A stretch of 64,000 bases of DNA from Peptoniphilus rachelemmaiella (GTDB lineage Bacteria; Bacillota; Clostridia; Tissierellales; Peptoniphilaceae): positions 1 to 64,000 of the forward strand of contig NZ_CALPBW010000008.1 in the NCBI RefSeq assembly GCF_943169845.1. Reading direction: 5' to 3'. Both the position numbers and the translations under genes were made by a program. Shown piece after piece: positions 1-8,032 of this stretch. The notes under the pieces were generated by a model. The model was given only the letters and a program-made list of their open reading frames with translations, did no database searches and was not told where the DNA came from. How positions within the stretch are numbered: the stretch's first letter is position 1; each line of letters begins with the position of its first letter.

Positions 1-227
1 GGATGGAAGAGGCAAAGAAAAGCGGGCTAAAGGAGTGGCGCCACTGCTTACGTGCCTACAACAACTGGTTCGAGGAGATCACCAACAGCTTTGATTACCC
101 GTGGAGTAACGGCTACGTGGAAGGAACACACAACAAGATCAAGACGGTGAAGCGCGTGGCCTTTGGAATGCGTAACTTTCATCATTTCCGCACGAAACTG
201 CTTTTCGTTTGTTCAAAAGATAAGTGA
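1..227 (+). CDS. ISL3-family transposase, C-terminal part (5' end outside window)
   Basis: The frame is open to the left edge and stops with TGA at 225-227. The visible 75 residues match the C-terminal end of ISL3 transposases: a segment with YVEGTHNKIKTVKR, where the E is the likely last acidic residue of the DDE catalytic triad, followed by the conserved KRVAFGMRNFHHFRTKLLF tail. The protein would catalyse cut-and-paste transposition by binding the terminal repeats. Whether the full gene is intact cannot be judged here. A second, internally deleted copy at 40147-40521 ends with a similar tail (KRVAFGMCNFHHFQTKLLF). Confidence 0.85.
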   Translation, partial: MEEAKKSGLKEWRHCLRAYNNWFEEITNSFDYPWSNGYVEGTHNKIKTVKRVAFGMRNFHHFRTKLLFVCSKDK

Positions 228-253
228 GTGAGGGTGTGTAGGAAAACAAAAAG

Positions 254-275
254 GAGCCTAGTTTTCACTAGACTC
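254..275. terminator. hairpin inside ISL3 right end
   Basis: GAGCCTAGT and ACTAGACTC form a 9-bp stem (one G-T pair) with a TTTC loop. On the minus strand it is followed by CTTTTTG. It could block transcription across the element end. The same structure occurs at 40099-40120. Confidence 0.5.
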
Positions 276-313
276 CCCAATGGTTGACATAGAACCTTTT
301 TTATTCTCCCCAC

Positions 314-337
314 AAAAAAAGACGCCCTTAGGCGTCT
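314..337 (-). terminator. terminator of the 3D-domain gene
   Basis: On the minus strand AAGACGCC-TAAG-GGCGTCTT is followed by TTTTTT, a typical intrinsic terminator 35 nt after the stop codon of the gene at 372-1337. Confidence 0.85.
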
Positions 338-371
338 TCTCTTTCTCTCATTCTCTTATTATCCCTTTTGC

Positions 372-1337
372 TCAGTCTTCCAATACATACACGGTGACAT
401 TGCGTCGACCGAAGTTGTAGGCTTCTCTTCGGCTGTTGTAAAACAGGTCGATGCGATTGCCTTTGATGGCACCGCCGGTGTCTTCCGCCACGGCGAAGCC
501 GTAGGTGGGGAAGCCGTCGGCGCTTTCGATGTAGAGTTTGGTGCCGAGGGGGATCACGCGGGGATCCACGGCCACGGCGCCGACGCGGGCACGGGTGCCG
601 GAGGCGGTCCATTTGCCGGCGCTGGGATCGTAGGCGGTGCCTTTCATAAGAATTTTCTTTTTGTATTTCTTACCGTGAATCATGTTTTCCACGGGCTTTG
701 TGCCCACTTCGACGATTTCGTTTTTGCCTTCACGAATGACGCGGGAGGAAAGGACGAGGCGGGCGGTTTCTTCCTCGTTGACGGTGCTGATGCGCACCAC
801 TTCTTCCACTTTTCCGGCCTCGCCTTTTTGAATGACGCGCTCGGTCCCCGCATCGATTTGAGGATTTTCCCGGCGCTCTGTGGCGTAAGCCACGTCGCGC
901 ACAACTTTTTCCGTGCGTTCTTTGTAGCGATTGATCCGAAGGATTTCGCCTTCGTTAACGCTGCCTTTCATGGGCGGGGTCACCGTGTCTTTTTCGCCGA
1001 GCTTGATGTTCAGCTCTTTTAAGATGTCGGCCACTTTGTTCGACGTGGCGGAGCGGGTGTAGCTGTGTTTGCCATCTTTTACGGTAATGGTGTAGCCCGA
1101 CTTAATGGTTAATTCCGCCTGCTCGCTCAGCGCTTCCGAGGCGCTTGGGAAGGGGACGGTGCCTTTTTCAAGCTGAATGTCTTTCTCCAGGAGAAACTCG
1201 CCGACGGTGGCGGCGTCGGTTTCGTAGCGCACGGGGGCAATGCCCGGTCGATTGAGGGTAACGGTTTTTGCCTCCGCCTGTGCGGGCAGAATGAGGCTCA
1301 CGGCCAATGCCGAGAGTAGGACGGTCTTTTTTATCAC
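372..1337 (-). CDS. YabE-like cell-wall protein with DUF348, G5 and 3D domains
   Basis: A secreted 321-residue protein that likely remodels peptidoglycan, related to the Bacillus YabE / resuscitation-factor-like group. Residues 1-23 form a signal peptide. Residues about 24-135 hold two ubiquitin-like DUF348 repeats, about 140-215 a G5 domain (KERTEKVVRDVAYATERREN onward), and about 228-321 a 3D domain. The 3D domain shows its three aspartates in VDPRVIPLGTKLYIE, AEDTGG and NRIDLF, as in lytic transglycosylases of the MltA type. The start is GTG with an AAAGGAG site 9 nt upstream. The gene is monocistronic, with its own promoter (1401-1429) and terminator. The lytic role is inferred from the family. 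Confidence 0.88.
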   Translation of the reverse strand: MIKKTVLLSALAVSLILPAQAEAKTVTLNRPGIAPVRYETDAATVGEFLLEKDIQLEKGTVPFPSASEALSEQAELTIKSGYTITVKDGKHSYTRSATSNKVADILKELNIKLGEKDTVTPPMKGSVNEGEILRINRYKERTEKVVRDVAYATERRENPQIDAGTERVIQKGEAGKVEEVVRISTVNEEETARLVLSSRVIREGKNEIVEVGTKPVENMIHGKKYKKKILMKGTAYDPSAGKWTASGTRARVGAVAVDPRVIPLGTKLYIESADGFPTYGFAVAEDTGGAIKGNRIDLFYNSRREAYNFGRRNVTVYVLED

Positions 1338-1371
1338 GATGACAACTCCTTTGTCCGAATAGTCCGAAATT

Positions 1372-1388
1372 AGTTACAGTTTGTAACT
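1372..1388 (-). promoter_or_regulatory. palindrome downstream of the 3D-gene promoter
   Basis: AGTTACA-GTT-TGTAACT is a perfect 7-bp inverted repeat with a 3-nt centre. It starts 13 nt downstream of the -10 box and covers about +6 to +22 of the transcript. It could be a repressor operator or an RNA hairpin. No regulator is identified. Confidence 0.4.
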
Positions 1389-1400
1389 TTCACAGGCTTT

Positions 1401-1429
1401 ATTGTATCAATTGACACATCCTGTGGCAA
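1401..1429 (-). promoter_or_regulatory. sigma-A-type promoter of the 3D-domain gene
   Basis: On the minus strand, TTGCCA (1424-1429) and TACAAT (1401-1406) are separated by exactly 17 nt. Confidence 0.7.
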
Positions 1430-1459
1430 GGAATCGCCGTCGATGTCATCTTTTTGTAA

Positions 1460-2089
1460 TTATAGGAGAGTTTTTAACAGTTTCGCCACGCCGTACATAA
1501 TTTTTGCCGTCATGCCCCACACGATTTGTTCTTTCTTTTCGGCACCTTTGTAGAAGAAGATGCGGTCGATGTAGTTGCTAAAGGGGGCCACGGTGGTGGT
1601 GGGGATAAGTTCGTAGGGAAAGCCATCGTCTTTGTCTTTTTTAAATTCGATGGGATGCACCTCGGGCTCCGTTTCCAGGAACAGGGACAGGGGCACAGTG
1701 AAGACGTAGGCCACTTCCGCCGGCTCGGGATCGATGGCGGCCACGTCCACGCCGTGGAGCATGCCGATAAAGCAGTGCACGACGATGCTCTGGCGGGTGA
1801 CTAAATAGTCGCTTTCGCCCAGGATTTCCAAACATGCGGGATCGATTCGGAGTTCTTCCACGGTTTCGCGAAAGGCCGCTTCTTCCGGCGTTTCGCCATC
1901 TTCGATGCGGCCGCCGGGAAGGGAGACTTCGCCGGTGTGGCGCTTCAGGCGGGCGGATCGCTTTTCAAAGAGCACGTGAAGGGCGCCGTCGATTTCGATC
2001 AAGGTGCACATGACGGCGTAGCGATGAACGAGCTCCAAGGGCTCGGGGCGATGGTTTTCTAAAAGGCGGGTGATTTTTTCTTTATTCAA
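1460..2089 (-). CDS. Nudix hydrolase, CoA pyrophosphatase-like (YeaB/NudL type)
   Basis: A 209-residue Nudix enzyme. The Nudix box begins at G59-G60 (GGRIEDGETPEEAAFRETVEEL) and has the GX5EX7REX2EE spacing needed for divalent-metal binding. The preceding RLKRHTGEVSLPGG matches the extra motif typical of CoA pyrophosphatases, so cleavage of CoA or oxidised CoA to phosphopantetheine and ADP is the likely reaction. The start is TTG with AAAGAGG 7 nt upstream, because no ATG is well placed. It overlaps the 3' end of the patatin gene by 8 nt, which suggests translational coupling. The substrate is inferred from the family motif only. Confidence 0.85.
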   Translation of the reverse strand: MNKEKITRLLENHRPEPLELVHRYAVMCTLIEIDGALHVLFEKRSARLKRHTGEVSLPGGRIEDGETPEEAAFRETVEELRIDPACLEILGESDYLVTRQSIVVHCFIGMLHGVDVAAIDPEPAEVAYVFTVPLSLFLETEPEVHPIEFKKDKDDGFPYELIPTTTVAPFSNYIDRIFFYKGAEKKEQIVWGMTAKIMYGVAKLLKTLL

Positions 2090-3200
2090 TGGCCAACCTC
2101 TTTCCGCAAAATAGTAAATAGAGCACGCGATCCAGGGTGGTGGTGACCCGGGGATGGACGTGGTTTTTTTCGTCTAATGCATTTAAAAAGCCATCCACGG
2201 TGTAAAAGGGATCTTTCGGCAGATGAAGCAAGCTGCCTCTCGCTTCCATGAGGCCGATAAACAGGGCTTTGTAGCTGTAGTCTTCGGGCAGATCCAGGGC
2301 CGAGGCCAGGGTGGGCCACAGATTTTCCACAATGCCCCGCTCGCCGCTTCCCTTGGCTTCCGCCAGGTAGCGAAAGTCTTCCGTGCGGGCGAAGAAGAGT
2401 TCGCTTAGTCGGCGGAAGGCTTCTTTTTCGGAGATGGGGTAGAAGGTGTAATCCAGGCCGTCGTAGCCCATAAGGATGCGCCGACCGTGGCGGTAGCCCT
2501 GCTGCATGCGGTAAGGCGCGAGATCGGCATCGAAGTGCATGGTGTCGGCGACGGGGCGGGCAGGCCCTAAGACAACGGCATCCTCGGGAAGGTGCTCCCC
2601 TTCTTTCGGCGGATTGGTCCTAAGGATGACGGGCTCGAGGCCTTTTTCCGAGACCATCTTATAGGGCAGATTGTCTCCCACGCCGCCGTCTACATAAAGT
2701 TTGCCGTCGATTCTAACGGGCGGAAAGACGGGGTAGGCGCAGCTGGCCAAAATGTATTGATGGAGTTTGCCCTTGGGAATGTCGTCAAGGTAAAGGTATT
2801 TCGTCTTTCCCTCGCTTAGGCTGTAGACCACGAGGCCGTAGTCTATTTCAGAGGCGCGAATTTTTTCTTCGTCGATGTGGCGGTGAATCAATTCTTTCAA
2901 GGGCGCCATGTCCATGTTCAGGGCGGCTCGGGCGGTTTTGGCCATGCGAACAATGTCCGGCGTCTTTTTCACTTCGTCCAAGGAAAGCATAAGCTCTCTG
3001 CTTCCGTCGAATGAAAATTTTTGCCAAATGTCCGCCAAAACATCGGTGTTTCCCTGAACAATAAAAGCGCCCGTTAAGGCGCCCATGGACGTGCCTACGA
3101 CGAGGCGAATGTCCGGATGTGTTTCTTGAAGGGCGCGGTAGAGGCCCAATTGGTAGCTGCCTTTGGCGCCACCGCCCTCGAGGACCAAGCCTTTAGCCAT
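2082..3200 (-). CDS. patatin-like phospholipase
   Basis: A 372-residue acyl hydrolase of the patatin/RssA family. The glycine-rich oxyanion motif GGGAKGSYQLG (residues 9-19), the nucleophile elbow GTSMG with Ser38, and the DGGVGDN motif with Asp171 give the complete Ser-Asp dyad. No signal peptide is visible, so it is probably cytoplasmic or membrane-peripheral and acts on phospholipids or lysophospholipids. The ATG overlaps the mscL stop codon (TAATG) and uses GGAGG inside mscL. The order mscL-patatin-Nudix forms a small operon, and MscL plus a phospholipase would fit membrane stress. That link is inference. Confidence 0.88.
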   Translation of the reverse strand: MAKGLVLEGGGAKGSYQLGLYRALQETHPDIRLVVGTSMGALTGAFIVQGNTDVLADIWQKFSFDGSRELMLSLDEVKKTPDIVRMAKTARAALNMDMAPLKELIHRHIDEEKIRASEIDYGLVVYSLSEGKTKYLYLDDIPKGKLHQYILASCAYPVFPPVRIDGKLYVDGGVGDNLPYKMVSEKGLEPVILRTNPPKEGEHLPEDAVVLGPARPVADTMHFDADLAPYRMQQGYRHGRRILMGYDGLDYTFYPISEKEAFRRLSELFFARTEDFRYLAEAKGSGERGIVENLWPTLASALDLPEDYSYKALFIGLMEARGSLLHLPKDPFYTVDGFLNALDEKNHVHPRVTTTLDRVLYLLFCGKRLAIE

Positions 3201-3655
3201 TATTGATCCTCCAAAACAGCGGTGCAGTGGGGGCAGCGGGTGGCTTCGATGTGCACGGCTTCCTTGCAGTAGGGGCAGATTTTGGTGGTGGCCACTTCCT
3301 CTTCTGTGTGGATAAAGCGGGCTTTCATCTTGCCGATTTGTTTAATCACCATAAAGATCACGAAGGCGATGATTAAAAAGTCGATGATATTTTGCAGGAA
3401 GTCCCCATAGGCCAAAATGGGCGCGCCGCTTTCCGCCGCTTCCACGGGATTGGCGTAGGTCTTTCCGTCCAATGCCACGTAGAGTTTCGTGAGATCCACG
3501 CCGCCGATTAAGAGCCCGATTAAAGGCATAAGCATGTCGTTGACTAAGGATGTGACAATTTTTCCGAAGGCGCCGCCGACGATAACCCCGACGGCCATAT
3601 CCATGACATTGCCTCTGGCAATAAAGTCTTTAAATTCATTTAATGTCTGTTTCAT
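3200..3655 (-). CDS. mscL: large-conductance mechanosensitive channel MscL
   Basis: A 151-residue channel that opens under membrane tension to release solutes. The N-terminal amphipathic helix ([20 protein letters not shown]) leads into the pore helix TM1 ([20 protein letters not shown]), and TM2 lies around residues 75-100. The C-terminus is not the usual helical bundle sequence. It ends in a zinc-ribbon-like [18 protein letters not shown], a variant known in some Firmicutes and other phyla. The start at 3655 is chosen because AAAGGAG lies 6 nt before this ATG; a longer upstream frame has no such site. It heads the mscL-patatin-Nudix operon. Confidence 0.95.
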   Translation of the reverse strand: MKQTLNEFKDFIARGNVMDMAVGVIVGGAFGKIVTSLVNDMLMPLIGLLIGGVDLTKLYVALDGKTYANPVEAAESGAPILAYGDFLQNIIDFLIIAFVIFMVIKQIGKMKARFIHTEEEVATTKICPYCKEAVHIEATRCPHCTAVLEDQ

Positions 3656-3688
3656 AATGACTCCTTTCGCCTCTCTCCTCTCTCGTGC

Positions 3689-3694
3689 TATACT
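3689..3694 (+). promoter_or_regulatory. extended -10 box of comEB
   Basis: TGC-TATACT gives an extended -10 promoter about 20 nt before the GTG start. No convincing -35 is seen, which is common for extended -10 promoters. Confidence 0.5.
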
Positions 3695-3713
3695 AAATGG
3701 AAGGAGGTTTGCT

Positions 3714-4136
3714 GTGAGAAAATCTTGGGACACCTATTTTATGCAAATCACGGAAATCGTGGCCAGTCGCTCCACTTGCGACCGCGCTTTTGTGGGCTGC
3801 GTCCTGGTCAATAAAGACCACCGCATCGTCTCCACAGGCTATAACGGCTCTGTGGCAGGCAATCCCCATTGCGACGACGTGGGTCACACCATGCGTGACG
3901 GCCACTGCATCGCCACCATTCACGCGGAAATGAACGCGCTCTTGTACTGTGCCAAGGAGGGCATCCCCACCAAGGACACTATTTGTTATGTTACCCATTT
4001 CCCCTGCTTAAACTGCACAAAAGCACTAATCCAGGCGGGGATTCGGGAAGTGGTCTACAAAAACGCCTATCGGGTGGACGATTACGCCGTCAGTCTATTC
4101 GAAAAGAATCATATTACCCTTCGTCAGTTGCCCTAA
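3714..4136 (+). CDS. comEB: deoxycytidylate deaminase (ComEB/dCMP deaminase family)
   Basis: A 140-residue zinc enzyme that deaminates dCMP to dUMP and so supplies thymidylate synthesis. HAE (70-72) and PCLNC (Cys98, Cys101) are the zinc and catalytic motifs. The [13 protein letters not shown] segment with further Cys/His residues is typical of ComEB. The GTG start at 3714 has AAGGAGG 6 nt upstream and gives the usual [10 protein letters not shown]-terminus. Its 3' end overlaps the convergent rnhA gene by 23 nt. It complements ThyX at 31389, which uses dUMP. Confidence 0.92.
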   Translation: MRKSWDTYFMQITEIVASRSTCDRAFVGCVLVNKDHRIVSTGYNGSVAGNPHCDDVGHTMRDGHCIATIHAEMNALLYCAKEGIPTKDTICYVTHFPCLNCTKALIQAGIREVVYKNAYRVDDYAVSLFEKNHITLRQLP

Positions 4137-4713
4137 AGGTCGCTTCCTTCGCCAAGGTATCGGCCCGCTCGTTGCCCTCCACGCCGGTGTGGGCTTCGAT
4201 TTTCACGAAGGTAACGGCCAGGCGATCTTTTACGGAATCATAGAATGCTTTGTATTCTATGGTTCCTTTTTTATTGCATTGCCATTCGCCCTTGGCCCAA
4301 TGTTCGATGCCGGCGTAGTCGTAGCAAAGCTTCATGGTGGAAAAGCCCAGGGCAAGGGCTTTTTTCATGGCCACGGTGGCGCCTAAAATTTCTCCCGCCA
4401 CATTGCGCATGGCGGCTTCATCGCCTGTAAAGCGGCAGCTGTCTTCCCAACTGCCGCCTTCCCAAGCCATGGACACGCCGTAGCTGTAGGATCTGTCTTC
4501 GTGGCGATAGCTTCCATCCACATAGGCCACCGCGTCGTAGGCGGCATCGTCTTTTTCTTCCGCCACATCCCCCATGTATGCCAGGGCTTCTTCTTCTGTC
4601 TTGAAGGATTTGTACATGGCCCCTTTAAAACCATGGACCTGGGCCTTGCAGCTGTCCCAGTTGCGGTAGATTCCCGGCACTTTCCCCGTCTTCACGGCGT
4701 AATACTTTTTCAT
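4114..4713 (-). CDS. rnhA: ribonuclease HI with N-terminal viroplasmin-type domain
   Basis: A 199-residue enzyme that cuts the RNA strand of RNA-DNA hybrids. Residues 1-45 (KKYYAVKTGKVPGIYRNW) form the Caulimovirus VI/viroplasmin hybrid-binding domain. The rest is RNase HI, with the acidic active-site residues in VDGSY, GEILGA, YDYAGIE and ERADTLA. The ATG at 4713 sits in an ATGA overlap with the larC stop and has GGAG upstream. The gene ends in a 23-nt convergent overlap with comEB. Confidence 0.93.
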   Translation of the reverse strand: MKKYYAVKTGKVPGIYRNWDSCKAQVHGFKGAMYKSFKTEEEALAYMGDVAEEKDDAAYDAVAYVDGSYRHEDRSYSYGVSMAWEGGSWEDSCRFTGDEAAMRNVAGEILGATVAMKKALALGFSTMKLCYDYAGIEHWAKGEWQCNKKGTIEYKAFYDSVKDRLAVTFVKIEAHTGVEGNERADTLAKEATFRATDEG

Positions 4714-5930
4714 AAGCTCAGCTCCCATGCCCGGCGCACGGCTTCCACGGTGGTGTCGTGTTTCATGGCCAGGGCCTTCAGATCGTCGTATTCCGGAGAG
4801 ATCTTTTCCACGTCTTTATAACGGGCCGTTTTCGTCCCCACAGGGCCGAGGACGGTCATGGTTTCTTTCGACCCTCGGGGCAACTCGATTTTTTCTAAGG
4901 GAATCTTTTTAACGCCCAAGGTGGTGGTGTGGGTAAAGAGCGCATCCAGCACCTTGCCTTCGCAGGCGGCGTCGGTGAGCACGTCCAGGCGATAGCCCGG
5001 GCGATTTTTCTTCATAAATATGGGCGTAAAGCTCACATCCCGCGCCCCGGCATCGAAGAGGCGCTCCATGCAAAAGCCCATGGCCTCGCCGGTCATGTCG
5101 TCTAAATTGCAGCTGTAGAAAATCGGCGCACGGGCTTCTTCTGTCTCGATGAAAAAGAGGCGGAGCACATTGGCCACGTCGTGATCCCTTGTGCCGGCGC
5201 CGTAAGCCACTTTCAAAACGCGCCCCTCGGGCCGAGGGCGGTAGGCGGCGCGAATGCCCTTTAAAATGGCGGCGCCTGTGGGGGTGGTGAGCTCTTCTTC
5301 CACGGCCTCGCCGCCTAAGGGCACATCCAGGGTGGATAAAATATGGGCCGTGGCCGGAGCGGGCACCGGGTAGGTGCCGTGGGCACAGGTCACCATGCCG
5401 CCGCCGGTGTTGATTTTGCCCACGTAAACGGCTTCCACGTCGCTTAAAATGGTGTAGTAGGCCGCGCCTAACACGTCGACCACGGCATCCAATTCGCCGA
5501 CTTCGTGGAAATGCACTTCGTAAAGATCTTTGCCGTGAACGGCGGCTTCCGCTTTCGCCAGGGGCAAGTAAATGGCCTTGGCCAGCTCCTTCACCGCCTC
5601 ATCGAAGCCGCTTTGGTCGATAAGGGCCAGCATGTGGTTGAGGCCGCGGTGATGATGATGGCTATGGTCATGGTCATGCTCGTGCTCGTGATGGTGATCG
5701 TGATGGTCGTGCTCGTGCTCCCAATGGCGGCTTTCTTCGCTTTTTAAATTAAAATAAGTGGCGAGGATCCCCGTCTTCTCCCGCTTTTCGAAAATCACAT
5801 CCTCGGCGGCGATGCCCAGAGGCATGAGGCCCTCGATGAAGCCCTCAGGCGACAGGCCTCCGTCCACCATGGCGCCGATAAACATATTGCCGCTGATGCC
5901 GCTGAAGGGATCGATGTAAAGCACCCGCAT
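4710..5930 (-). CDS. larC: LarC, nickel insertion protein for the nickel-pincer nucleotide cofactor
   Basis: A 406-residue protein that uses CTP to insert nickel into pyridinium-3,5-bisthiocarboxylate mononucleotide, giving the cofactor of lactate racemase and related enzymes. The N-terminus MRVLYIDPFSGISGNM is the family signature. A His/Asp/Glu-rich stretch at about residues 72-97 is a likely nickel-binding or storage segment. The gene is a single uninterrupted frame, unlike species where larC needs a frameshift. Its ATG overlaps the larE stop (TAATG). No larA or larB lies in the window, so the client enzyme is unknown. Confidence 0.93.
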   Translation of the reverse strand: MRVLYIDPFSGISGNMFIGAMVDGGLSPEGFIEGLMPLGIAAEDVIFEKREKTGILATYFNLKSEESRHWEHEHDHHDHHHEHEHDHDHSHHHHRGLNHMLALIDQSGFDEAVKELAKAIYLPLAKAEAAVHGKDLYEVHFHEVGELDAVVDVLGAAYYTILSDVEAVYVGKINTGGGMVTCAHGTYPVPAPATAHILSTLDVPLGGEAVEEELTTPTGAAILKGIRAAYRPRPEGRVLKVAYGAGTRDHDVANVLRLFFIETEEARAPIFYSCNLDDMTGEAMGFCMERLFDAGARDVSFTPIFMKKNRPGYRLDVLTDAACEGKVLDALFTHTTTLGVKKIPLEKIELPRGSKETMTVLGPVGTKTARYKDVEKISPEYDDLKALAMKHDTTVEAVRRAWELSL

Positions 5931-6733
5931 TAGTCTTTCAACCCTTCGTTGCCGGAGCCGGAGCGGAAGCCCAACACGTCCAGTGCCGTGTAGGTCATGC
6001 CCAGCTCCTTGAAATAGGCCGCCACATCTTTCCGGTGATTAATGAGAAACTTTTGAAAATCCGCCACAGGAATTTCCACCCGCGCCACGCTTCCGTGAAG
6101 GCGCATGCGGCAGGTCATGTAGCCCAACTCGTGAAGATAAGCTTCCCCTTTTTCCGCTACGGCCAATGCCTCGATGGTAAGCGGCGTGCCGTAGGGAATC
6201 CGTGTGGCCAAACAGGAATCCGAGGGCTTGTTCCACGTGGGCAGGTCGTAGTATTTTTTCGAAAGAGACCGCACCAATTCCTTGGTAAGGCCCGCTTCCC
6301 GCAAGGGGCTCTTGACCCCTAATTCCTCAAGGGCCCGAAAGCCCGGCCGATGATCGGAAAGATCATCCAGATTTGTGCCGTCTAAAAGCACATGAAAGCC
6401 ACGTTCCGCGGCGTATGCCTTCACCGCGAGAAAAGCCGATCGCTTGCAATAATAGCAGCGATTTACCCCATTGGCCATGACATCTTCGTCTTCTAAAATA
6501 CTGGCGTTGATTACATCAATGTCCCAGCCCATCATCTCCGCCAAGACATGGGCGTCGAAGCGCTCGCGTCGGGGGTGGAGTTCGTTGACCACGTAAATCC
6601 CAATAACATTTTCGCGCCCCAATACTTCCGCGGCTACGGCCATTAAAAAGGACGAATCCACGCCGCCGGAATAGGCTACCGCCACCTTGTCGTAGGCGGC
6701 GAGATTTTCTTTCAATCGATTGAAGGCATCCAT
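5930..6733 (-). CDS. larE: LarE, ATP-dependent sulfur transferase for the nickel-pincer cofactor
   Basis: A 267-residue PP-loop enzyme that adenylylates pyridinium carboxylates and adds sulfur. The PP-loop SGGVDSS is at residues 22-28. It has a CYYC pair (Cys93, Cys96) plus Cys174 in KPSDSCLATR. Known LarE proteins with only the last cysteine sacrifice its sulfur, while three-cysteine forms are reported to carry an iron-sulfur cluster and work catalytically. The sequence here fits the three-cysteine type. It is first in a larE-larC-rnhA operon, with a GGTGAGG site before the ATG. Confidence 0.9.
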   Translation of the reverse strand: MDAFNRLKENLAAYDKVAVAYSGGVDSSFLMAVAAEVLGRENVIGIYVVNELHPRRERFDAHVLAEMMGWDIDVINASILEDEDVMANGVNRCYYCKRSAFLAVKAYAAERGFHVLLDGTNLDDLSDHRPGFRALEELGVKSPLREAGLTKELVRSLSKKYYDLPTWNKPSDSCLATRIPYGTPLTIEALAVAEKGEAYLHELGYMTCRMRLHGSVARVEIPVADFQKFLINHRKDVAAYFKELGMTYTALDVLGFRSGSGNEGLKD

Positions 6734-6756
6734 TTCCTCACCTTTTCATCATAGAA

Positions 6757-6782
6757 AAAAAGGCCCTTGCGGGCCGATTTTT
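6757..6782 (-). terminator. terminator after pta
   Basis: GGCCCTTGCGGGCC is a short GC-rich hairpin (6762-6775) with A/T tracts on both sides. It lies just beyond the pta stop and before larE. Confidence 0.75.
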
Positions 6783-7774
6783 TATTTTTCTTGTTCATCT
6801 CTCGCGATGCACGCTTGTACGGCTGTGATCAAAGACAATTGATAGGTTTCTTCTTTAGTACAACCACGACTCAGGTCGTTGACCGGCATATTCAAGCCTT
6901 GAAGAATCGGACCGATGGCGGTAAATCCACCGAGACGTTGAGCGATCTTGTAGCCGATGTTTCCGCATTCCAAGTTCGGGAAGATGAAGACATTGGCATT
7001 GCCGGCTACCTCGGAACCCGGTGCCTTTTTCTTGGCAACTTCAGGATCGATGGCGGCGTCGAATTGAAGTTCGCCGTCGACCTTAATTTCCGGATGGGAT
7101 TCCTTTACCAAATAGGTAGCCACTTCCACCTTCTTAACCGAGTCGCTCTTTGCGGAGCCCTTGGTGGAGAAGGAAAGCATGGCGATTCTGGGATCGAAAC
7201 CGAATTGTTTTGCGGCTTCGTCGGTGGTGACAGCCACTTCCGCCAAAGTCGGTGCGTCCATTTCCGTGTTAATGGCACAGTCGGCCATGAGGTAGCATTC
7301 TTTGCCTCTGAAGAGAATGAACACACCGGATACGCGGCTGACGCCTTTTTTCGTCTTGATAATTTGCAGGGCGGGAAGAATAGTTTGGCCCGTAGTGTGA
7401 ACGGCACCGGAAACCATGCCGTCGGCATAGCCCGCATATACCATCATGGTACCCAGGTAGTTCGGGTCGTGAAGCTGTGCGCGGGCACGGGTTTCGTCGA
7501 TTTTCCCTTTGCGGCGTTCGACGAACTTTTCAACCAATTCATCGATGTGTTCGAATTGGCCCACTTCCACGATTTCCAAACCGGAAATGTCGATGTTTTC
7601 TCTCTTGGCCGTGGCTTCAATTTCGTTTCTGAAACCGATGACGATGGGGTGGACTAAGCCTTCTTTTTGGTGCTCAACCGCTGCCCAAAGAACTCTGGGA
7701 TCTTCACCTTCGGGGAAGACGATGCGAATCCCTTTATGGGTGACTCGAGTGTGTAAATATTGAATGAAAGCCAT
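6782..7774 (-). CDS. pta: phosphate acetyltransferase
   Basis: A 330-residue enzyme that interconverts acetyl-CoA and acetyl phosphate, the step before ATP formation by acetate kinase. It has the single PTA_PTB domain typical of short Firmicutes Pta (RIVFPEGEDPRVLWAA near the start; later MVYAGYADGMVSGAVHTT and NVFIFPNLECGNIGYK, which line the active site). Length is normal. The ATG has AGGAACAGGAA upstream and a promoter at 7853-7880. No ackA is adjacent. The gene stands alone between its own promoter and terminator. Confidence 0.95.
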   Translation of the reverse strand: MAFIQYLHTRVTHKGIRIVFPEGEDPRVLWAAVEHQKEGLVHPIVIGFRNEIEATAKRENIDISGLEIVEVGQFEHIDELVEKFVERRKGKIDETRARAQLHDPNYLGTMMVYAGYADGMVSGAVHTTGQTILPALQIIKTKKGVSRVSGVFILFRGKECYLMADCAINTEMDAPTLAEVAVTTDEAAKQFGFDPRIAMLSFSTKGSAKSDSVKKVEVATYLVKESHPEIKVDGELQFDAAIDPEVAKKKAPGSEVAGNANVFIFPNLECGNIGYKIAQRLGGFTAIGPILQGLNMPVNDLSRGCTKEETYQLSLITAVQACIARDEQEK

Positions 7775-7852
7775 GTTATTCCTGTTCCTTTCTTTTCAAT
7801 TAGAAAATCATTCTGTACATTGCCTTGGCCACAGAGGGCCACAGTCATAATA

Positions 7853-7880
7853 AATATACCACATAACCGGCCTGTGACAA
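7853..7880 (-). promoter_or_regulatory. promoter of pta
   Basis: On the minus strand TTGTCA (7875-7880) and TATATT (7853-7858) are 16 nt apart. The 5' leader is about 70 nt and contains GGCC repeats that may fold. Confidence 0.6.
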
Positions 7881-7903
7881 AGCATTATTCGCGACAAAAA
7901 CCT

Positions 7904-7932
7904 AAAAAAAGAGACTCGCCGAAGCGAATCTC
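7904..7932 (-). terminator. terminator of the tRNA-Pro pair
   Basis: On the minus strand GAGATTCGC-TTCG-GCGAGTCTC is followed by TTTTTTT, directly after the 3' end of tRNA-Pro(CGG). Confidence 0.85.
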
Positions 7933-7936
7933 GATC

Positions 7937-8013
7937 TGGTCGGAGTGAAAGGATTTGAACCTTCGACCTCATGCTCCCGAAGCATGCGCGCTACCAAACT
8001 GCGCTACACCCCG
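7937..8013 (-). tRNA. tRNA-Pro (anticodon CGG)
   Basis: A 77-nt cloverleaf with encoded CCA. The acceptor CGGGGTG pairs with CACTCCG. The anticodon stem CATGC/GCATG closes the loop TTCGGGA, giving anticodon CGG. The T arm has GGTTCAAATCC. It lies 19 nt from a second tRNA-Pro and probably shares its transcript. Confidence 0.97.
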
Positions 8014-8032
8014 CTGTAAAGTAAGTAATTAG

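Larger units (their letters stand above)
1..296 (+). mobile_element. ISL3-family insertion sequence, right end only
   Basis: The element enters from outside the window. It contains the 3' end of an ISL3-type transposase gene followed by a terminal inverted repeat at 272-296 that ends ...CATAGAACC. The last 56 bp (241-296) are identical, in inverted orientation, to 40078-40133, the right end of a second ISL3 element. Inward of that the two copies differ clearly, so they are related variants and not fresh duplicates. A hairpin (254-275) lies just inside the terminal repeat. The outer flank is a T tract that leads into the terminator of the next gene. Confidence 0.85.
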
